Source: an uncultured Collinsella sp. (lineage in GTDB: Bacteria > Actinomycetota > Coriobacteriia > Coriobacteriales > Coriobacteriaceae). From it: a stretch of DNA of 64,000 bases. The stretch covers positions 60,844 to 124,843 of the forward strand of contig CABSNK010000004.1 of assembly GCA_902479075.1 (NCBI GenBank). Reading direction: 5' to 3'. The notes under the pieces were generated by a model. The model had not been told where the DNA came from and searched no databases. It worked only from the letters and a program-made list of their open reading frames with translations. The position numbers and the translations under genes were made by a program. This document shows positions 14,503 to 24,077 of this stretch, piece after piece (the first letter of the stretch is position 1; every line of letters begins with the position of its first letter).

Positions 14503-16725
14503 ATGGAGAAGCATAAAGTGATCTGCCCGTACTGCGGCGCCGGTTGCCAGTTTAACCTCTTGGTCCAAAACGGCCAGGTCGTGGGTACCGAACCGCTCAA
14601 CGGCATCACCAATCAGGGCGAGCTGTGCCTTAAGGGCATGAGCGGCTACGACTTCATCAACGACACCAAGATCTTGACTCCTCGCGTACTGCACCCGATG
14701 ATCCGTCGCACCAAGGGCGCGGATCTTGAGCGCGTAAGCTGGGATGAGGCACTGGATTTCACCGCATCTAAGATGCAGACCATAATTGACGAATATGGTC
14801 CTAACGCTGTCATGACCACCGGCTCTTCGCGAGGCGGCGGCAATGAGGCGAACTACGTCATGCAGAAGTTTACGCGTGCGTGCATCGGCACCCACAGCGT
14901 GGACAACTGCGCCCGTACTTGACACGGCCCTACTGTCCTCGGTCTGATGGACACGGTTGGTTCAGGTTGCATGTCATGCTCCATTCCCGGTATGGAGGAT
15001 GCGGGCTGCATTTTCCTCTTCGGCTATAACCCTGCCGATTCGCACCCCATCGTCGCAAGGCGTATCGTGCGAGCCAAAGAAAAGGGTTGCAAGATTATCG
15101 TCGCCGACCCGCGCCATATCGAAACTGCGCGTATCGCCGATCTCTACCTTCCGATCAAGAACGGTTGCAACGTCGCGTTCCTCAACGCCTTTGCCAACTG
15201 CTTGGTCAACGATGGCCTCTACGACAAGGAATTCGTCGCCGAGCACACGAACGGCTTTGACGAGTGGTGGGAGACCATCAAGAACTACACTCCCGAATCC
15301 GTACAGGACATCACGGGTGTCGAGCCCGCGTTGATCCACCAAGCCGCCGAGATGTACGCCACGGCGAAGCCCTCTGCCATCATTGGCTGGGGTATGGGCG
15401 TATGCCAGCAGAAGCAGAACCTGAAGACGGTGCACACCATCGCCTCCATCGCCTGCGTTGCCGGCCAGATCGGCAAACCCAATTCCGGTCTCGCGCCCGT
15501 GCGTGGCCAGAATAACGTCCAGGGCTCCTGCGATATGGGCATGCTGCCCAACCTGTACCCTGGCTACCAGAAAGTCACCGACCCGGCAGTGCGTGCCAAG
15601 TTTGCCAAGGCTTGGGGCGTGCCCGAGGAAAAGCTCCCGCTCGAGGAGGGCTACAAGCTCACCGACCTGGGCCACCTGGTCGACGAGGGTAAGGTGCACT
15701 GCTTCTACAACTACGGCGAGGACCCGGTGCAGACCGAGCCCGATTCGGCCGGCATGCGCAAGACGCTCTCCGAGCTGGATCTGTTCATTTGCCAGGACAT
15801 CTTTATGACGCAGACGACCATGCTCGCCGACGTCATCCTGCCCGCTACCTCTTGGGGCGAGCACGAGGGTGTCTTTACCGCATCCGACCGTAGCTTCCAG
15901 CACTTTGACGCGGCCGTTCCGCCCAAGGGCGAGTGCCGTCACGACTGGGAGATCTTCGCGGACCTGTCTACGCGCATGGGCTACCCCATGCACTACGACA
16001 ACACCGAGCAGATCTGGAACGAGTGCATTAGCCTGTGCCCCAACTTTGTGGGCGCGACCTACGAGAAGATGGCTCCCGAGGGCGGTTACGCCCAGTGGCC
16101 CGTCAAGAGCACCGATGTGAACGACCACGGTACGCCCGACATGTTCGCTGGTGGCAAGTTCACCACCAAGGACGGCCGCGCCAACCTGATGGCACACGAC
16201 TGGGAGGCGCCCTCCGAGCTTCCCGACGATGAGTACCCGCTCATCCTGTGCACCGTCCGCGAGGTCGGCCACTACAGCTGCCGCTCGATGACCGGCAACT
16301 GCAAGACGCTGGCACTGCTTGCCGACGAGCCCGGCTTTGTCCGCATGAATCCCGCGGACGCCCAGGCACGCGGCATCAAGAATGGCGACATCGTCTCGAT
16401 CCACAGCCGCCGCGGCCAGGTATACAGCCGCGCCGACGTGAGCGATCGCATCAATAAGGGCACGGTCTACATGACCTACCAGTGGTGGATCGGCAAGTGC
16501 AACGAGCTGACCATTCACAAGGTCGACCCGGTCTCGCATACGCCCGAGGACAAGTTCTCCGCCTGCCAGGTCGACGCCATTGCCGACCAGGTTTGGGCAG
16601 AGGGCGAGGTAGAGCGTCAGTACACCGAGCTCAAGCAGGCTCTGGTGGACGCCGCTGCTCCCCAGGACGTTGAGCCTGGCGCCGCCAAGTTCGACGACGA
16701 GACGCACGTGAACCAAATCGTGTAG
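14503..16725 (+). CDS. fdhF: Selenocysteine-containing formate dehydrogenase H (Sec140 at TGA 14920-14922)
   Basis: FdhF oxidises formate to CO2 with a Mo-bis-molybdopterin guanine dinucleotide cofactor and one [4Fe-4S] cluster. The gene reads through TGA 14920: the residues on either side (NCART-Sec-HGPTVLGL) match the FdhF active site, and the Sec is residue 140, the same number as in E. coli FdhF. The amino-terminal cluster motif is CPYCGAGCQFNLL near residues 6-18. The joined protein has 740 residues; the two halves appear as separate frames if the TGA is taken as a stop. ATG 14503 follows AAGGAGGG. It is cytoplasmic, with no Tat signal, and is the entry point of the formate hydrogenlyase complex. 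Confidence 0.97.
14934..14953 (+). promoter_or_regulatory. Bacterial SECIS element of fdhF
   Basis: TGTCC and GGACA close a stem topped by TC-GGTCT-GAT. The GGTCT apex lies 18 bases after the TGA, the same spacing and apex as E. coli fdhF. It is the expected SelB binding site. Confidence 0.85.
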
Positions 16726-16749
16726 TCCCGTTCTCGTTGGCTTTTTGGG

Positions 16750-16790
16750 CTGGGCGTCCCGTACGTTCGGGAGCCCGGCCCGTTATTTTG
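16750..16790 (+). terminator. Hairpin between fdhF and the next ferredoxin gene
   Basis: GGGCGTCCCG and CGGGAGCCC pair imperfectly around TACGTT, followed by GGCCCGTTATTTT. It may be a partial terminator that lowers transcription into the hydrogenase genes, or a processing site. Confidence 0.4.
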
Positions 16791-16803
16791 AAAGGAAGTG
16801 GGG

Positions 16804-17421
16804 ATGAACCGCTTCATCGACATCAACCCGGAGAGGTGCATCGGCTGCGGAACATGCCAGTCCGCCTGTGCCGACGCCCACCGGATGCAGGGTCTTCAGG
16901 ATACGCCGCGCCTGGCGCTCGTGAAGACCGGCGGTATTTCGGCCGCCCTTGCCTGCCACCATTGCGAGGGTGCTCCCTGCGCCGAGGTTTGCCCGGTGAA
17001 TGCCATCGAGCACGATGGCGATCGCATCCACGTCAAGGAGCAGGAGTGCATCGGGTGCAGGCTGTGCGCCATCGCGTGCCCCTTCGGAGCCATCCATCCC
17101 GATGGCACGTCTATCGCCGGTGTCGCAGGCATGTGCGACCCGACGCCTTCGTATCCTAAGTCCCTGAGCAGCCTGCTTACGTGGGCTCCTGGCCAGTACA
17201 CCTGCGCCGTCAAGTGCGACCTGTGTGCCTTCGATCCGGACGGCCCGCATTGTGTGGCGGCGTGCCCCACCAAGGCGCTGACCGTCATGGGCGGCGCGGC
17301 CGATCGCGAGCTCGACGAGGCCAAGCGCCTGCGCTCGATCGAAAACGGTCCAGTCGTCGACGTTACCGCTGTGGCCCAGGGCCTGTCCGAGAAAGCAGAA
17401 GGGAGCGTAAACAATGGATAG
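16804..17421 (+). CDS. Four-cluster ferredoxin subunit of formate hydrogenlyase (HycB/HyfA-like)
   Basis: A 205-residue ferredoxin that links formate dehydrogenase to the membrane hydrogenase. Its [4Fe-4S] motifs are CIGCGTCQSAC (residues about 12-22), CHHCEGAPCAEVC (about 53-65), CIGCRLCAIAC (about 83-93) and CDLCAFDPDGPHCVAAC (about 138-154). It is a paralogue of the 13908 gene. The start at ATG 16804 has AAGGAAG upstream; a GTG at 16798 is the alternative. Its end overlaps the hyfB start by 8 bases, which ties it to the hydrogenase. Confidence 0.88.
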   Translation: MNRFIDINPERCIGCGTCQSACADAHRMQGLQDTPRLALVKTGGISAALACHHCEGAPCAEVCPVNAIEHDGDRIHVKEQECIGCRLCAIACPFGAIHPDGTSIAGVAGMCDPTPSYPKSLSSLLTWAPGQYTCAVKCDLCAFDPDGPHCVAACPTKALTVMGGAADRELDEAKRLRSIENGPVVDVTAVAQGLSEKAEGSVNNG

Positions 17422-19432
17422 CATGACGCTGTTTATCGCATCGCTTGCCGTCTCGTGCATCGGTGCGCTCGCCTCGGTTCTGCTGATCAAGGCCGATAAC
17501 GCCGCCAAGACCGCCGGCTGCCTGATCGGCGCCGTCGCGGCCGTGCTGTCGTTCATCGCGGGCCTCGAGGCCGTGCTTGGCGACGTTTCGTCCCTCAACA
17601 CGGTCTTCTTTTTCCCGTTCGCCCGTCTCGAGCTCTTGCTCAACGGGCTTGCGGGCCTGATCGTGGTCCTCATCTCAATCCTCGCCTTTGCGGGCTTCAT
17701 CTACGGTCTGTCCTACTTCGATGAGTACCCGGGCAAGGTCGGGCGCGCCGGTTTCTTCATGAACACCTTCGTCGCCTCGATGATGCTCGTCATCACCGCC
17801 GACAACGTGTTCTGGTTCCTGGTCGCCTTTGAGCTCATGTCCCTTACGAGCTACTTCCTTGTCGTTATCGAGGAGAACAAGAACTCCATTAGGGGCGGTT
17901 GGCTCTACTTCGTCATCGCGCACGTGGGCTTTGTCCTTATCATGGCGAGCTTCCTGCTCATGACCAACGGCGTGGGCGGTTCCTTCAGCTTCAGTGATTT
18001 CCGTACGCATGACTTTGGACCCGCCGTCTCCTCCGCGTGCTTCGTCCTCGCGTTCTTCGGATTCGGCGCAAAGGCCGGTATCATCCCGCTGCACTCCTGG
18101 CTGCCCCAGGCGCACCCCGAGGCGCCGTCCAACGTGTCCGCCCTCATGTCCGGCGGCATGATCAAGATCGGCATCCTGGGAATCCTCAAGGTCGGTCTCG
18201 ACCTGCTCGCGGGTTCGGGCGTCCAGCTCTGGTGGGGCCTCATGGTCCTAGTCTTCGGATCCATCTCGTCGGTCCTGGGCGTCGTCTACGCCCTTCACGA
18301 GCACGACATTAAGCGCCTGCTGGCCTACCACTCCGTCGAGAACATCGGCATCATTCTGCTCGGCGTCGGCGCCTCCATGGCCGCCATGGCGCTCAACTCG
18401 GTCGGTATCGCCGTCCTGGCTCTGATGGCCGCCCTCTACCACACGTTTAACCACGCGATGTTTAAGGGCGAGCTGTTCTTGGGCGCCGGTGCGCTGCTGT
18501 ACTCCACGGGTACGCGCAATATGGAGAAGATGGGCGGCCTGTTCCGTCGTATGCCGGCAACGGCCATCTGCTTCCTCATTGGCGCGCTTGCTATCTCGGC
18601 CATCCCGCCCTTCAACGGCTTTGTGTCCGAGTGGTTTACCTACCAGTCGCTCTTTAACGCCGCCATGCAGGGCGACAAGGCCGTCATGATCGTGGCCGTG
18701 TTCGCTGCCGTCGCGCTTGCCATTACCGGCGCTCTGGCCGTCACGTGCTTCGTCAAGGCCTATGGCGTCTCCTTTGCCTCCGCGCCCCGCTCCGAGGCCG
18801 CGGCCAATGCCAAGGAGGTTCCCGCCCCCATGGTGTTTGCGCAGGGTCTGCTCGCGGCCATCTGCGTCGTGCTGGGCATTGGCGCTCCCGTGATCGCGCC
18901 CGTGCTGGTCGATGTCGCCGCGTCCGTGCTGCATCCGTACGGTGGCGTGTTTGCCGCCGAGGGCATGGAGCTCATGAACCAGTACTCCGGCGCTGCCACC
19001 TCCACGCCCGCGATCGCCATTGCGCTCGTGGTGCTCGTCGGCCTTGCCTGTGGCTATCGCAAGCTCAAGACCGTCGGCAAGGTGCAGAAGTCCCAGCCGT
19101 GGGCGTGCGGCTATGCTCCCAACGAGCATATGCCCGTCGTGGCCACGACCTTTGCCTCCGAGGTGTCCTGGTTTATGCAGCCGCTCTACACGCTGCGCGA
19201 CCGCTGCACTGCCGTCTGCTGGTCCATCGCTCACTTCTTCCAGAAGCTCACCGGTGTGGCCGAGGCTGTGGAGCCCGTACCCGACAAGGTTCTCGTCGAT
19301 GCCCCGCATAAGGGTGTCGAGAAGCTCGCCGACCTCGCGACTAAGCTCGAGGGCGGCAACTACAGCATCTATATCTGCTACATCGTCGCGGCACTCGTGG
19401 TATTCCTCGTGCTCGCCGTGCAAATGGGTTAA
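17414..19432 (+). CDS. hyfB: Hydrogenase-4 membrane subunit B (NuoL/Mrp antiporter-like)
   Basis: A membrane protein of 672 residues with many helices, homologous to the proton-pumping NuoL/M/N subunits of complex I. Features of the antiporter fold are visible: LHSWLPQAHPEAPSNVSALM near residue 220 (with the conserved Pro and His), and HEHDIKRLLAYHSVENIG near 295. The carboxy third is longer and ends in a hydrophobic helix. It anchors the peripheral hydrogenase arm and may translocate H+ or Na+. The gene overlaps the upstream ferredoxin. Confidence 0.9.
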   Translation: MDSMTLFIASLAVSCIGALASVLLIKADNAAKTAGCLIGAVAAVLSFIAGLEAVLGDVSSLNTVFFFPFARLELLLNGLAGLIVVLISILAFAGFIYGLSYFDEYPGKVGRAGFFMNTFVASMMLVITADNVFWFLVAFELMSLTSYFLVVIEENKNSIRGGWLYFVIAHVGFVLIMASFLLMTNGVGGSFSFSDFRTHDFGPAVSSACFVLAFFGFGAKAGIIPLHSWLPQAHPEAPSNVSALMSGGMIKIGILGILKVGLDLLAGSGVQLWWGLMVLVFGSISSVLGVVYALHEHDIKRLLAYHSVENIGIILLGVGASMAAMALNSVGIAVLALMAALYHTFNHAMFKGELFLGAGALLYSTGTRNMEKMGGLFRRMPATAICFLIGALAISAIPPFNGFVSEWFTYQSLFNAAMQGDKAVMIVAVFAAVALAITGALAVTCFVKAYGVSFASAPRSEAAANAKEVPAPMVFAQGLLAAICVVLGIGAPVIAPVLVDVAASVLHPYGGVFAAEGMELMNQYSGAATSTPAIAIALVVLVGLACGYRKLKTVGKVQKSQPWACGYAPNEHMPVVATTFASEVSWFMQPLYTLRDRCTAVCWSIAHFFQKLTGVAEAVEPVPDKVLVDAPHKGVEKLADLATKLEGGNYSIYICYIVAALVVFLVLAVQMG

Positions 19433-19444
19433 GGAGGGGAGAGC

Positions 19445-20371
19445 ATGAACAACATCGTACTTGCCGTTCTGCAGGGCGTGGTCGTCATGGCCGTCGCGCC
19501 GTTCTTCTCCGGTCTCGGCCGCGTGATCCGCGCCAAGATGCACAACCGTCGCGGCCCCAGCATCATGCAGGACTACCGCGACCTGGCCAAGCTCTTTGCG
19601 CGCCCCGAGTCCCAGAGCGAGGACGCGAGCTTTGCGCTGCGCATTATGCCGCCGTTGTTCTTCGCCGTCGCCTTTATGCTCGCGATGGGCCTGCCGCTCT
19701 TTACGGCACAAAGCCCCATCCCGGTCTTTGGTGACGCCATCACCATCATGTACAGCCTGGCGCTCGCCCGCTTCTTCTTCGCCCTCTGCGGTGTGGATTC
19801 GTCCAACGCCTACGCCGGTATCGGCGGCGTTCGCGAGCTGCTCATGAGCGTGCTCATCGAGCCGTCCATGTTGCTGGCGCTGTTTGCCGCCGCCCTAGTG
19901 TGCGGCTCCACCGACATCGCCACCATGGGTCAGCACATCATGACGGGCGCCGTCGACGCGCCGGTCGCCGTGATCCTCGCTGGCATCGCCTTTGCGATTG
20001 CCTGCTACATGGAACTCGGCAAGCTGCCCTTTGATCAGGCCGAGGCCGAGCAGGAGCTTCAGGAAGGCCCGCTCGCCGAGCTTTCCGGCCCGTCGCTCGC
20101 CATGGCCAAGCTCGCCATGTCCATGAAGCAGGTCCTGGTCGTCGCCTGGTTCTGCGCGATCTTCGTCCCCTGGGGCGAGCCCGCGACCGTGGGCGCCGCC
20201 GCCGTTCTGGGCGCAGTCATCTTCCTGGTGAAGTGCCTTATCGACTTTGTCGTGTGCGGCGTGATCGAGAACTCTTGCTCGCGCTCACGCTTTAAGGTGC
20301 TCGGCAATCAGACCTGGGCCGTCGTGGGCATCGCCGTTCTGGCGTTTGTCTTCGTGGTCGTCGGCGTGTAG
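19445..20371 (+). CDS. hyfC: Hydrogenase-4 membrane subunit C (NuoH/HycD-like)
   Basis: This 308-residue membrane subunit sits under the catalytic arm, like NuoH in complex I. It carries the family segments GRVIRAKMHNRRGPSIMQDY (residues about 24-43) and LPFDQAEAEQELQEGPLAELSG near 196, an acidic loop typical of HycD/NuoH. About eight helices are expected. AAGGAGGGGAG precedes the start. Confidence 0.9.
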   Translation: MNNIVLAVLQGVVVMAVAPFFSGLGRVIRAKMHNRRGPSIMQDYRDLAKLFARPESQSEDASFALRIMPPLFFAVAFMLAMGLPLFTAQSPIPVFGDAITIMYSLALARFFFALCGVDSSNAYAGIGGVRELLMSVLIEPSMLLALFAAALVCGSTDIATMGQHIMTGAVDAPVAVILAGIAFAIACYMELGKLPFDQAEAEQELQEGPLAELSGPSLAMAKLAMSMKQVLVVAWFCAIFVPWGEPATVGAAAVLGAVIFLVKCLIDFVVCGVIENSCSRSRFKVLGNQTWAVVGIAVLAFVFVVVGV

Positions 20372-20386
20372 GAGAAGGGAGAAACA

Positions 20387-21844
20387 ATGTCATTTGCAGT
20401 CAGTCTGTCCCTTCTCGGCTTGGTCGCTATCGCGGCCCCGATGGTGGCCTCGGTGCTCGTCGCCCTGTTCCCCCGTCCGTACGCCAAGTGGTTCAGCGTT
20501 TTGGGTGCCGCCGTCTCGACGGTCTGCACCATCGCCCTCGCCGCGAATTTCGCCGGCGCCGGCATGCCCGACACGCAGGTCCCCCTGATCTCGTTTGGGC
20601 AGACCCTCGTCATGGGATTCACCTTCGATCGCATGAGCACGCTGCTCGCGCCCGCCTTTGTGGGTATCGGCCTGCTTGTCGTGATCTATTCGATCCCCTA
20701 TATGAGCGAGAATAACCGTGAGCATCCCGACGCGCCGCGTCGCCGCTTCTACGCGTACCTCGCGACCTTCATCGGTGCCATGGCCGGCCTCGTGTACAGC
20801 TCGACCCTTTTGGGCCAGCTCGTGTTCTTTGAGATCACGGGTGCGTGCTCTTGGGGCCTCATTAGCTACTACATGACGCCTACGGCCAAGAAGGCCGGCA
20901 TGAAGGCCCTGATCATCACGCATATCGGTGCGCTCGGCCTGTATCTGGGCGCCGCTATCGTGTTTGCCCACACCGGCACCTTCGCCATTACCGCGATTGC
21001 CGGCCTCGACGCCAAGCTCAAGGCCATCGTCCTTTTGCTCGTGCTGTTTGCGGCCTGGGCCAAGTCCGCACAGGTTCCCATGTACATGTGGCTGCCTTCG
21101 GCCATGGAGGCGCCGACGCCTGTTTCGGCCTACCTGCATGGTGCCTCGATGGTCAAGGTCGGCGTGTGCGTGTTCGCGCGTGCACTCGTCTCTGCCGGCG
21201 AGATTCCCGAGATCGTGGGCTGGGTCGCCATTATCGACGCCATGGTCACCATGCTCTTTGGTTTCCTGATGTACCTGCCGCAAAAGGACATGAAGCGCCT
21301 GCTGGCCTTCTCCACGATCGCCCAGCTCTCCTATGTGTTCTTTGGTCTGGGCCTTTCGGTCTTTGGCAGCCAGCTGGCCTTTGATGGCGCCGTGTGCCAC
21401 ATCTTTAACCACGCTTTCGCCAAGACGCTGTTCTTCCTGATCGCCGGTTCGTTCTCCTTTACGCTCGGCACGCGTATGCTGCCCAAGCTTCGCGGCATCG
21501 TAAAGAAGTACCCGATCTCGGGCGTGGGCTTTGGTGTCGCGGCACTCGCCATTGCCGGCGTGCCGCCCATGAACACGTTCTTCTCGAAGTTCCAGATCAT
21601 CGCCGGTGGCTTTTCTGTGGGTGCCGGCAACGTCGCGATCCTGGTGCTCGTGTGCATCATGGTCGCCGAGACCGTCGCCACCTTTGCCTGGTTCCTTAAG
21701 TGGATGGGCTATTGCCTGCCCGGCGAGCCGAGCGAAGAGGTCGCTGCGGGAGCCCCACTTCCCCGCGCGATGGCGTTCGTGTTCATCGTGCTCATCATCA
21801 TGGTCATCGTCAGCGGCCCGCTTTCGGCCAGCTGGATCGGTTAG
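20387..21844 (+). CDS. hyfD: Hydrogenase-4 membrane subunit D (NuoL/N-like)
   Basis: A 485-residue antiporter-like subunit. The core helix motif around VPMYMWLPSAMEAPTPVSAYL (near residue 228) and the PQKDMKRLLAFSTIAQ segment (near 300) match the NuoL/M/N family. It is the second of three antiporter-like subunits (with 17414 and 22515), which is the feature separating Hyf-type from Hyc-type complexes: HycC alone in hydrogenase-3, several in hydrogenase-4. This suggests more ion translocation per H2. Confidence 0.9.
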   Translation: MSFAVSLSLLGLVAIAAPMVASVLVALFPRPYAKWFSVLGAAVSTVCTIALAANFAGAGMPDTQVPLISFGQTLVMGFTFDRMSTLLAPAFVGIGLLVVIYSIPYMSENNREHPDAPRRRFYAYLATFIGAMAGLVYSSTLLGQLVFFEITGACSWGLISYYMTPTAKKAGMKALIITHIGALGLYLGAAIVFAHTGTFAITAIAGLDAKLKAIVLLLVLFAAWAKSAQVPMYMWLPSAMEAPTPVSAYLHGASMVKVGVCVFARALVSAGEIPEIVGWVAIIDAMVTMLFGFLMYLPQKDMKRLLAFSTIAQLSYVFFGLGLSVFGSQLAFDGAVCHIFNHAFAKTLFFLIAGSFSFTLGTRMLPKLRGIVKKYPISGVGFGVAALAIAGVPPMNTFFSKFQIIAGGFSVGAGNVAILVLVCIMVAETVATFAWFLKWMGYCLPGEPSEEVAAGAPLPRAMAFVFIVLIIMVIVSGPLSASWIG

Positions 21845-21857
21845 GAGGTAGAACGAC

Positions 21858-22511
21858 ATGGGTTATTCGATCGTCAACATCCTTGGCGGCCTTCTGATCG
21901 TCACGTCCACCATGGTGGTTGTCTCCAAGAACATCAAACATTCCATCCACTGGTATGCGGTGCAGTCGCTGGTGCTCGTGGGGTTGCTCGCCACGCTCGG
22001 TGCCACCACCGGTGCGCAGGAGCTGCTTATGTGGGCTGGATCTGCCTTTATCACCAAGGTCGTCCTGGTCCCTTATATCCTCAACCGCGCATACAAGAAG
22101 ATGGGCGAGCCGAGCGACGCATCGCTCAAGGCCGGCCTTAAGCCCGCGTGGGCCATCTGCATCATCGCCGTCGAGGTCGCGATCTGCTTTGCCGTCGTGA
22201 CGCAGATCAGCCTGCCCACGGCCGAGGTCGCAACGCCTGCGCTCGCTATTAGCTTCGCTCACTTCTTTGTGGGCCTCACCTGCATCATTTCGCAGCGCAA
22301 CATCATGAAGCAGATCTTTGGATACTGCCTTATGGAAAACGGCAGCCACGTGACGCTCGCGCTTTTGGCCCCCACCGCTCCCGAGATCATCGAGATCGGT
22401 ATCGCCACCGATGCCATCTTTGCCGTCATCATCATGTCCATCGTCGTGCGTCGCATTTGGGACGACTCCCACTCGCTCGATGCGCGCGACCTGTCCGAGC
22501 TGAGGGGGTAG
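21858..22511 (+). CDS. hyfE: Hydrogenase-4 membrane subunit E
   Basis: A 217-residue hydrophobic protein with about six to seven helices, in the HyfE position between HyfD and HyfF. The early helices resemble NuoK (NILGGLLIVTSTMVVVS at the start; LMENGSHVTLALLAPTAPE near 155). HyfE is absent from the simpler Hyc complex, so its presence marks this as hydrogenase-4 type. AGGAGGTAG precedes the start. Confidence 0.87.
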   Translation: MGYSIVNILGGLLIVTSTMVVVSKNIKHSIHWYAVQSLVLVGLLATLGATTGAQELLMWAGSAFITKVVLVPYILNRAYKKMGEPSDASLKAGLKPAWAICIIAVEVAICFAVVTQISLPTAEVATPALAISFAHFFVGLTCIISQRNIMKQIFGYCLMENGSHVTLALLAPTAPEIIEIGIATDAIFAVIIMSIVVRRIWDDSHSLDARDLSELRG

Positions 22512-22514
22512 TCC

Positions 22515-24074
22515 ATGGAAACGTTGATTCTCGCCCTGCTCGCGACTCCTTTGGTGTTCTCGCTGGTCATGGCGTTTTTGCCCAAGAACACGTCCTATAA
22601 CGTGTTTGCCGGTCTCAACCTGGTCTCCGTCGCAGCCGTCCTGGTGCTGTCGATAATGACGGCCGGTGACGTCCTTATGAGCGGCGACACCGCGAGCGCT
22701 TTTGGCCTGTGGTTTCACCTCGATTCGCTGGGCGCCATCTTTGTGCTGCTCATCGGCTTTATCGGTTTTCTTACGGGGCTGTTCTCGCTGCCCTATGTAA
22801 AGGCCGATATCGAGGAGGGCTCCATGCCCGCCGAGCGCGCCAAGCAGTATTTTGCGCTGTTTAGCCTGTTTGTGTTCACCATGCTGCTCGCGTGCCTGTC
22901 CAACAACATGATCCTCACGTGGGCCGCCGTGGAGGCAACCACGCTTTCCACCGTGTTCCTCGTGGGTATCTACAAGAACAAGACGGCCCTCGAGGCTTCT
23001 TGGAAGTATGCGATGGTCTGCACCGCCGGCGTGGCCTTTGGTCTGTTCGGTACGCTGCTGATCTACGCCAACGCCGCCGACGTGATTCCCAACGCCCACG
23101 AGGCCGCATTCCTGTCGTGCGTGCTGCCGTATGCCGACCAGTTCGACCCGACGCTCATGCGCCTCGCCTTTGCGTTTATCGTGATCGGCTTTGGCACCAA
23201 GGCCGGCCTGTTCCCCATGCACACTTGGCTGCCCGATGCCCACTCCCAGGCCCCGAGCCCTGTCTCGGCCCTGCTTTCGGGCGTGCTGCTTAAGTGCGCC
23301 ATGCTTGTGATCATGCGCTTCTACGGCTTTACCATCCAGGCCGTGGGCGCCGAGTATCCGCAACTTTTGCTGTTGATCGTCGGTACGCTGTCCATTTTGG
23401 TGGCGGCATTTTCGATGTTTCGCCAGGACGACCTCAAGCGCCGCTTTGCGTACTCGTCTGTGGAGAACGTGGGCGTTATCGCCCTGTGCCTGGGTATCGG
23501 TGGTCCGCTGGGTATCGCCGCGGCCCTGCTGCACTGCGTGTTTCACGGCTTTACCAAGACGCTTGCCTTCTGCGTGTCCGGCAACATCCAGCATGCCTTT
23601 GGCACGCGTAGCCTGGCTAAGATCCAGGGTGTCGTCGAGGTTGCCCCCGCAACCGCCGCGCTCGCCGTCCTGGCGCTGCTCGGCCTTGGTGCCTTCCCGC
23701 CCTTTGGCATGTTTATCTCCGAGTTCCTGACTTTTGTCGCCGGTGTTACCGCCGGTCCCATGTGGCTGGTCGTCGTGGTCGCCCTCGGTCTTACCGTGGC
23801 CATCTCCGCGCTCACCCGCATCGCACTCAAGTCGGTATTCGGCCATGCACCCCAGGGCATGGGCAAGCATGAGGCCCCGGCGCTCATGCTTATCCCCGAA
23901 ATCATCCTGGCTGTCATGATCTTGTGGTTTGGCATCGCCACCCCGCTGCCTCTCGTGCACGGTGTGGAGACCGCGACCGGCATCGTGCTCGAGCAGAGCA
24001 CCGAGGAGCTTCACGCGACGCCGATGTACCGCGCTGTGTTCGGTACCGAGACCGCTCAGAGCGAGGTGGAGTAA
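22515..24074 (+). CDS. hyfF: Hydrogenase-4 membrane subunit F (NuoN/L-like)
   Basis: A 519-residue antiporter-like membrane subunit. FPMHTWLPDAHSQAPSPVSA (near residue 234) and MFRQDDLKRRFAYSSVENVG (near 300) are the characteristic helix segments. It starts 3 bases after the hyfE stop and ends 3 bases before hyfG, which fits tight co-translation. It is the third antiporter-like subunit of the complex. Confidence 0.9.
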   Translation: METLILALLATPLVFSLVMAFLPKNTSYNVFAGLNLVSVAAVLVLSIMTAGDVLMSGDTASAFGLWFHLDSLGAIFVLLIGFIGFLTGLFSLPYVKADIEEGSMPAERAKQYFALFSLFVFTMLLACLSNNMILTWAAVEATTLSTVFLVGIYKNKTALEASWKYAMVCTAGVAFGLFGTLLIYANAADVIPNAHEAAFLSCVLPYADQFDPTLMRLAFAFIVIGFGTKAGLFPMHTWLPDAHSQAPSPVSALLSGVLLKCAMLVIMRFYGFTIQAVGAEYPQLLLLIVGTLSILVAAFSMFRQDDLKRRFAYSSVENVGVIALCLGIGGPLGIAAALLHCVFHGFTKTLAFCVSGNIQHAFGTRSLAKIQGVVEVAPATAALAVLALLGLGAFPPFGMFISEFLTFVAGVTAGPMWLVVVVALGLTVAISALTRIALKSVFGHAPQGMGKHEAPALMLIPEIILAVMILWFGIATPLPLVHGVETATGIVLEQSTEELHATPMYRAVFGTETAQSEVE

Positions 24075-24077
24075 CGA

